Shown piece by piece: positions 7,045 through 10,417 of a stretch of DNA of 10,417 nt. A program made the translations under genes and the position numbers. This DNA comes from Pseudomonadota bacterium (GTDB lineage: Bacteria; Pseudomonadota; Alphaproteobacteria; Sphingomonadales; Sphingomonadaceae). The number at the start of each line of letters is the position of its first letter. The stretch's first letter is position 1. The notes below the pieces were generated by a model, which worked only from the letters and a program-made list of their open reading frames with translations, searched no databases and was not told the DNA's origin. Where the stretch lies: the NCBI GenBank assembly GCA_023387085.1, contig JAEWIL010000044.1, forward strand, positions 1 to 10,417, given 5' to 3'.

Positions 7045-7364
7045 TGATCCATCCTCTTGAGCAAATCTTCGAGATCGTCGAACCGCGCTTCCCAGAAGCG
7101 GTTCATGCGGCCCGTCCAGTCGACGAGCGGCGCGAGGGCGCGTTGCTGCGCGCTATAATGCGTCTGGCGTCCCTCGTGCCGGTCGAGCACGAGCCCGGCC
7201 TGCTTGAGGACGCCGAGATGTTTCGACACCGCGGGCTGCGAAATGCCCGCGCCGCTGGTCAGCGCGGCGACGGTCTGCTCGCCATCGAGACACAGGCGCT
7301 CGAACAGCGTCCGGCGGGTCGGGTCGGCGAGCGCCTTGAACAGAAGGTCGGGCGATGGGGTCAT
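7041..7364 (-). CDS. ArsR-family winged-helix repressor
   Basis: This 107-residue protein is one winged-helix domain. LLFKALADPTRRTLFERL (7-24) is the classic ArsR opening, SQPAVSKHLGVLKQAGLV (42-59) the recognition helix, and DRHEGRQTHYS (61-71) the wing. The metal-binding ELCVCDL motif is absent and only one cysteine (C25) is present, so it is not an arsenic or zinc sensor of the usual type. It most probably represses its own operon through the two palindromes upstream. Its start has a GAGAG-like ribosome site nine bases upstream. It overlaps the SRPBCC gene by four bases. The inducing signal is unknown. Confidence 0.95.
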   Translation of the reverse strand: MTPSPDLLFKALADPTRRTLFERLCLDGEQTVAALTSGAGISQPAVSKHLGVLKQAGLVLDRHEGRQTHYSAQQRALAPLVDWTGRMNRFWEARFDDLEDLLKRMDQ

Positions 7365-7368
7365 AATT

Positions 7369-7386
7369 CATAACTCTCTGGCTATG
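7369..7386. promoter_or_regulatory. ArsR operator, proximal copy
   Basis: CATAAC-N6-GCTATG is an 18-bp palindrome with one mismatch. It lies five bases upstream of the arsR start codon and covers its ribosome binding site. It repeats the pattern of the distal copy, with centres 26 bases apart. Confidence 0.6.
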
Positions 7387-7392
7387 GTTTAT

Positions 7393-7422
7393 CCCATAAC
7401 CATTCAGTTATGAATATGTCAA
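7393..7422 (-). promoter_or_regulatory. Candidate promoter of the arsR operon
   Basis: On the minus strand a perfect -35 box TTGACA (7417-7422) is followed after 18 bases by TATGGG (7393-7398), which is only a fair -10 box. The distal operator fills most of the spacer, so a bound repressor would block polymerase. The -35 begins 11 bases after the end of the phoD stop codon. Confidence 0.55.
7395..7412. promoter_or_regulatory. ArsR operator, distal copy
   Basis: CATAAC-N6-GTTATG is a perfect 18-bp palindrome. In addition, ATTCATAACT (7366-7375) and AGTTATGAAT (7406-7415) form a perfect 10-base inverted repeat spanning both copies. The size and symmetry fit a dimeric ArsR repressor. Confidence 0.7.
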
Positions 7423-7432
7423 GCGACTCCGA

Positions 7433-9064
7433 TCAGGCGGCGTCGTATTTTCTTCGCCCCCGCTGCGCGGTCATGCGGTGCGAGCCCGAAAGCTTGAGGT
7501 CGTGCGCGCGCACGGAGGCGACATTATGCCAGTCGGCGGTGACCCTCTCGGGGGTCAGCGCGACCGTGCAATAGCCCCGATCCTGTGTGTTCGCCCATCG
7601 GAGCTGCGGTGACGACCCCAGCAGCGCGGACACGCGCACCTCGTCGGAGATGCCGGGCGTATAGGCCTCGAACCCCGGCGAGGTGACGCTGTGCCCGCCA
7701 ACCTCGATCCCGGCCGGGCGGCCGTCGTGCGTCAGGTCGAACGCCCAGGCATTATGGCTGTCGCCCGACAGGGTGACAAGATCGGCGTCGGCGCGCTGCG
7801 CGGCGGCGAGCAGCCGGTCGCGCGCGGCGGGATAGCCGTCCCAGCCGTCCATGTTGAGCGGGAGCCCGGCCTTGGCGGCGATCTGCGCCACCTCGACGCG
7901 CTGTCGCACATTTTCGGGCTGGGCGGCGCCGAACCAGCCCCGCGATTCGGGCGGGGTGAAAACGCTGCCCATGACGATCTGTTGCGCGAGCACCTGCCAG
8001 CGGGTGCCCGCCTTCACCGAATTCGCGAAGCCGCCGAACAGCCACTTCTCCTGCTCCGCCCCCATCACCTGACGCGCGGGATCGCGATAGGTCGTTTCGG
8101 CAAATTGCTTCAGCGTGGCGGCGACGTCGCCCTTCCCCTTCAATATCGCGCCGAGATCGAAGGGCTCGTCGCGCGCGGTGACGCGCGTTTCGGGAAGGAA
8201 GATCGTCGCGAGATCGCCGACCTGATAGTCGCGCCAGCGCGTGTCGGCGACGGGCATCCATTCGCTGTGCGCGCGCTCGGCCGCCGCCACCCGGTCGGCC
8301 CAGCTTCCCTCGCCGTCATTATGGTTTTCCGCGCCGCCCTTCCAGGTGTCGTTGGCGAATTCATGATCGTCCCACTGCGCGATCATCGGAAACATCTGGT
8401 GCAGCCGCTGCAGGTCGGGATCGGCGCGATAGGCGGCATAGCGGAGGCGATAGTCGGCGAGCGCGATCGCCTCGTGCGTCGGCTGGACCAGCCGCCCGGG
8501 CACCGCCTCCTTCGCCGAGGGATATTCGCCGACGGCATATTCATAGAAATAGTCGCCGACATGCGCGACAAGATCGATATCGCCGCGCGCCGCGGCATGG
8601 CCATAGGCGTTGAACCAGCCGAACGGCATGTTCGCGCACGAAAAGAGCGCGAGCGTGAAGGCGCTCGTCGGGCCCTGCGGCAGGGTCCGGGTGCGCCCGA
8701 CGGGCGACCTCGTCCCGTCGGGCGTGACGAAACGATAATAATACCAGCGCCCCGGCTGGAGGCCGTCGACGGTGATCTTGGCCGTATGGTCGCGCTCCCC
8801 CGCCGCGACGACGGTCCCGCCGCCCGCGACGCGCGCGAAGTCGATGCTTTCGGAAAGTTCGGCGGTCAGGCTGGTGTCCGACGGAGCGGCGTAACGCGTC
8901 CACAGGAGCACGCTGTTCGCCCCCGGCTCGCCGCTTGCAACCCCGTGGGTAAAGCCCTGCGCCGCCATCGCGAGCGCCGCGCCGGGCAGCGCCGTCGCGG
9001 CGAGGCCCACGGTGCCGAGCTTGATGAGCAGGCGGCGATCCATCTCGCCCCAAAGCTGGTGCAT
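7433..9064 (-). CDS. phoD: PhoD-like phosphodiesterase/alkaline phosphatase D, Tat-exported
   Basis: This 543-residue protein belongs to the PhoD family, metal-dependent phosphodiesterases/phosphatases that release phosphate outside the cytoplasm. MDRRLLIKLG (8-17) followed by a hydrophobic stretch and ALAMA is a twin-arginine signal, as in Bacillus PhoD. An N-terminal PhoD_N-like domain (about 38-128) precedes the catalytic domain. Metal-site segments are FSCANMPFG with C143, HVGDYFYEY with D171, WDDHEFAND (231-239) and GDSHNAW with H437. All expected ligand blocks look intact. The start at 9064 is chosen for its strong GGGAGGA site; Met8 (9041-9043) is the alternative and would still keep the RR motif. 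The frame stays open 124 codons further upstream, but that part overlaps the DUF3667 gene. No Pho box was recognised. The substrate could be phospholipid head groups or nucleic acid phosphodiesters. Confidence 0.94.
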   Translation of the reverse strand: MHQLWGEMDRRLLIKLGTVGLAATALPGAALAMAAQGFTHGVASGEPGANSVLLWTRYAAPSDTSLTAELSESIDFARVAGGGTVVAAGERDHTAKITVDGLQPGRWYYYRFVTPDGTRSPVGRTRTLPQGPTSAFTLALFSCANMPFGWFNAYGHAAARGDIDLVAHVGDYFYEYAVGEYPSAKEAVPGRLVQPTHEAIALADYRLRYAAYRADPDLQRLHQMFPMIAQWDDHEFANDTWKGGAENHNDGEGSWADRVAAAERAHSEWMPVADTRWRDYQVGDLATIFLPETRVTARDEPFDLGAILKGKGDVAATLKQFAETTYRDPARQVMGAEQEKWLFGGFANSVKAGTRWQVLAQQIVMGSVFTPPESRGWFGAAQPENVRQRVEVAQIAAKAGLPLNMDGWDGYPAARDRLLAAAQRADADLVTLSGDSHNAWAFDLTHDGRPAGIEVGGHSVTSPGFEAYTPGISDEVRVSALLGSSPQLRWANTQDRGYCTVALTPERVTADWHNVASVRAHDLKLSGSHRMTAQRGRRKYDAA

Positions 9065-9070
9065 GCTTCG

Positions 9071-9077
9071 TCCTCCC
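9071..9077 (-). promoter_or_regulatory. Ribosome binding site fixing the phoD start
   Basis: GGGAGGA on the minus strand lies six bases before the ATG at 9064. It supports that codon over the Met seven residues later and over the upstream extension of the open frame into the next gene. Confidence 0.8.
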
Positions 9078-9107
9078 GTCTTCACCGGGCTTCTGCCGGC
9101 GTATATT

Positions 9108-9123
9108 ATGATCTTATGGTCAT
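9108..9123. promoter_or_regulatory. Imperfect palindrome in the DUF3667-phoD gap
   Basis: ATGATC-TTAT-GGTCAT is a 16-bp palindrome with one mismatched pair, sitting in the most AT-rich part of the 65-base gap. On the minus strand it is followed at once by CATAAT-like sequence that could serve as a -10 box for phoD. No matching -35 box was found. It may be an operator, but nothing identifies the regulator. Confidence 0.3.
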
Positions 9124-9129
9124 GTGCGC

Positions 9130-10293
9130 CTATCCGCTCATCCCGAGGGCGAGCAGCAACAGCATGAAAGCGATGACCGCGAACAAGCTGAAGAAGAGCA
9201 GCAGCGTAGCGCGCACGAGCGATCCGAAGCGCGAGGAGCGATAGGCGCCGCGCAGTTGGCGATACATATGGAAGGGGACATAGAATATCGCAAAAAAAGT
9301 CGCGAGATCGCCGACGACGGTCAGATTGAGCAGCCGCACGACGACAAACAACAACAGCATGAAGCTGATCGAATAGGTCACGAAGACGAAATGGTCGTAA
9401 GTGTGAAAGCGCCGGCTGAACGGAAACAGCAGCCACATGAAGGGCAGCGACAGCGGGATCAGCGCCCAGGCGAATTTATACGCATTCGCCTGCAGCTTGT
9501 ATAAAATGAGCTGCGGGTTGGCGAACGCCTTTTCCATGCCATGGTCGATGAACGCGATGCCGGTGTCGATCTTGTTGCGCGCGACGAATTCGGTGCTCGT
9601 CTTCACCTGCTGAACCGGATCGTCGAGGACCGGCGGCCCGGCCGCGCGATCGGCCGCGCGCTCTTCCTTGCTCCGGCTGCGCGCGACGCCGAGATATTCG
9701 GCGCTTTTCTGCAAGGTTTCGCGTTCTGCCTGCAATTCCTGCCGTTTCGCGGCAGACAGAGCCTTGTCCGCAAGCTCGGCGTCGATCCGGTCGACCTCGC
9801 TCTGCATGCTGTCCGCGACCGCAGTGGTGCGTGACTGTTCCGCCAGAACCTTGTCGAGCCCCAGGCCGTCGTTCACCCCCGAAGTGAACTGGCCGGCGCC
9901 GACCATCGACAGCACCGCATAGGTCAGGAAAACCGCGAAGAGGAACAGCGCCAGCGGCGAAATGAAGCGCGCACGCTCGCCATGGATAAACCGGCGCGTG
10001 AGGTCGCCCGGCCGCCATGCGAGCAGCGGCAAGGTGTTCCACAGCTTCCCCTCGAAATGGAAGATCGCGTGGACGAGATCGTGCCCGATCGCGCCGAAAC
10101 TGCGGTGGACATCGGCATTTTGTCCGCAGCGATGGCAGTGCGACCCGACCAGGCTTGTCCCGCAATTGAGACATCGCGTGCTGCCGTGTCCGCGCGCGTC
10201 GCCCCCATATCCATAACCATGTTTGGGCTCGACCGCCGCGCTTGCCAGCCCCGCCGTGATCGCCGCCCCGATATTTTCGATGTCCCCGCTCAT
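9130..10293 (-). CDS. DUF3667 zinc-ribbon membrane protein
   Basis: This 387-residue protein carries a C4 zinc ribbon, CLNC at 41-44 and CHRC at 53-56. It is followed by the DUF3667 core: SFGAIGHDLVHAIFHFEGKLWNT, then WRPGDLTRRFIHGERARFISPLALFLFAVF (residues 65-122 overall). Membrane helices are at about 113-132, 273-290, 302-323, 327-345 and 361-384. Between the first and second helices lies a long soluble stretch (about 140-265) rich in Glu, Arg and Ala, predicted coiled coil near 160-215. The family has no established function that I know of. It ends 65 bases before phoD on the same strand. The start is the first Met after a stop-free upstream and has only a weak ribosome site. The C-terminal hydrophobic helix ends LLLLALGMSG. 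Confidence 0.88.
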   Translation of the reverse strand: MSGDIENIGAAITAGLASAAVEPKHGYGYGGDARGHGSTRCLNCGTSLVGSHCHRCGQNADVHRSFGAIGHDLVHAIFHFEGKLWNTLPLLAWRPGDLTRRFIHGERARFISPLALFLFAVFLTYAVLSMVGAGQFTSGVNDGLGLDKVLAEQSRTTAVADSMQSEVDRIDAELADKALSAAKRQELQAERETLQKSAEYLGVARSRSKEERAADRAAGPPVLDDPVQQVKTSTEFVARNKIDTGIAFIDHGMEKAFANPQLILYKLQANAYKFAWALIPLSLPFMWLLFPFSRRFHTYDHFVFVTYSISFMLLLFVVVRLLNLTVVGDLATFFAIFYVPFHMYRQLRGAYRSSRFGSLVRATLLLFFSLFAVIAFMLLLLALGMSG

Positions 10294-10318
10294 GCGCTCT
10301 GCCTAATGGGGCATCGCA

Positions 10319-10354
10319 CCCCGCGCAACGGGGGTTTCGATAGACGGGCGAAAC
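10319..10354. promoter_or_regulatory. Two inverted repeats in the divergent intergenic region
   Basis: CCCCG-CGCAA-CGGGG (10319-10333) is immediately followed by GTTTCG-N9-CGAAAC (10334-10354). They lie between the divergent DUF3667 gene and the gene starting at 10372. The first has a terminator-like stem followed by TTT on the plus strand, but no upstream plus-strand gene is visible to terminate. The second could be an operator. TTTCGA (10335-10340) and GATAGT (10357-10362), 16 bases apart, are a weak promoter candidate for the rightward gene. Confidence 0.3.
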
Positions 10355-10371
10355 GTGATAGTGGCCGCGCC

Positions 10372-10417
10372 ATGAACGCCGAAGCTCTCTCGACGCCGCC
10401 CCTGGCCGACCCCGACG
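10372..10417 (+). CDS. Start of a rightward gene, cut by the window edge
   Basis: An ATG at 10372 opens a frame without stops to the window end, reading MNAEALSTPPLADPD. Its position, divergent from the DUF3667 gene after an intergenic region with inverted repeats, makes it a likely real start. Only 15 codons are visible and no ribosome site is clear, so no family can be named. Confidence 0.45.
   Translation, partial: MNAEALSTPPLADPD

Noticed and set aside
6616..7364. The ArsR/SRPBCC pair as an arsenic-resistance operon
   Set aside because: The ArsR protein lacks the cysteine metal motif and no arsenate reductase or arsenite pump is nearby.
7691..9244. A 517-codon plus-strand open frame opposite phoD
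   Set aside because: It is antisense to the intact PhoD catalytic motifs; composition is typical of a shadow frame and no domain is visible.
9065..9436. N-terminal extension of the phoD frame by 124 codons
   Set aside because: The extension overlaps the DUF3667 gene, is Arg-rich and unlike PhoD, and would bury the Tat signal; a strong ribosome site sits just before the ATG at 9064.

Overview
The window is high-GC DNA that looks like a member of the Sphingomonadales, probably Sphingopyxis or Sphingomonas. This is an inference from protein character, from the palindromic intergenic repeats at the left end (a type I associate with sphingomonads) and from a TTTACGT/ACGTCAA operator typical of alphaproteobacterial acyl-CoA genes. 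No replication, phage, transposon, tRNA, rRNA or CRISPR signature was seen. Eight complete protein genes are supported, plus the first codons of a ninth at the right edge.

Layout. Positions 1-334 carry no gene but hold at least two palindromic repeat elements. Then three minus-strand genes lie head to tail with gaps of 47 and 42 bases: purC (4483-5259, purine synthesis), a six-helix membrane GGDEF diguanylate cyclase (3269-4435), and a large exported M16 zinc peptidase (335-3226). A readable promoter for purC lies at 5344-5372. Twelve bases beyond it is a near-perfect 16-bp palindrome resembling the LiuR-type operator of branched-chain amino acid and acyl-CoA catabolism. That palindrome precedes the divergent plus-strand crotonase gene (5459-6382), which retains an isomerase-type glutamate and lacks both hydratase glutamates.

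The crotonase gene ends 5 bases from a convergent minus-strand operon: ArsR-type repressor (7041-7364), SRPBCC/AHSA1 protein (6616-7044, 4-base overlap) and a 71-residue two-helix membrane protein (6388-6603). The operon's control region carries two CATAAC-N6-G(T/C)TATG palindromes over a TTGACA promoter, the expected layout for autorepression.

Upstream on the same strand are a Tat-exported PhoD-like phosphodiesterase/phosphatase (7433-9064) and, 65 bases before it, a DUF3667 zinc-ribbon membrane protein (9130-10293). A divergent intergenic region with two inverted repeats leads to the partial gene at 10372.

Most of the region is ordinary chromosomal housekeeping and metabolism. The points most worth attention are the two operator regions, the unusual crotonase active site, the diguanylate cyclase lacking its product-inhibition site, the uncharacterised small membrane protein and DUF3667 protein, and the repeat cluster. 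I found no convincing undescribed defence or mobile system.
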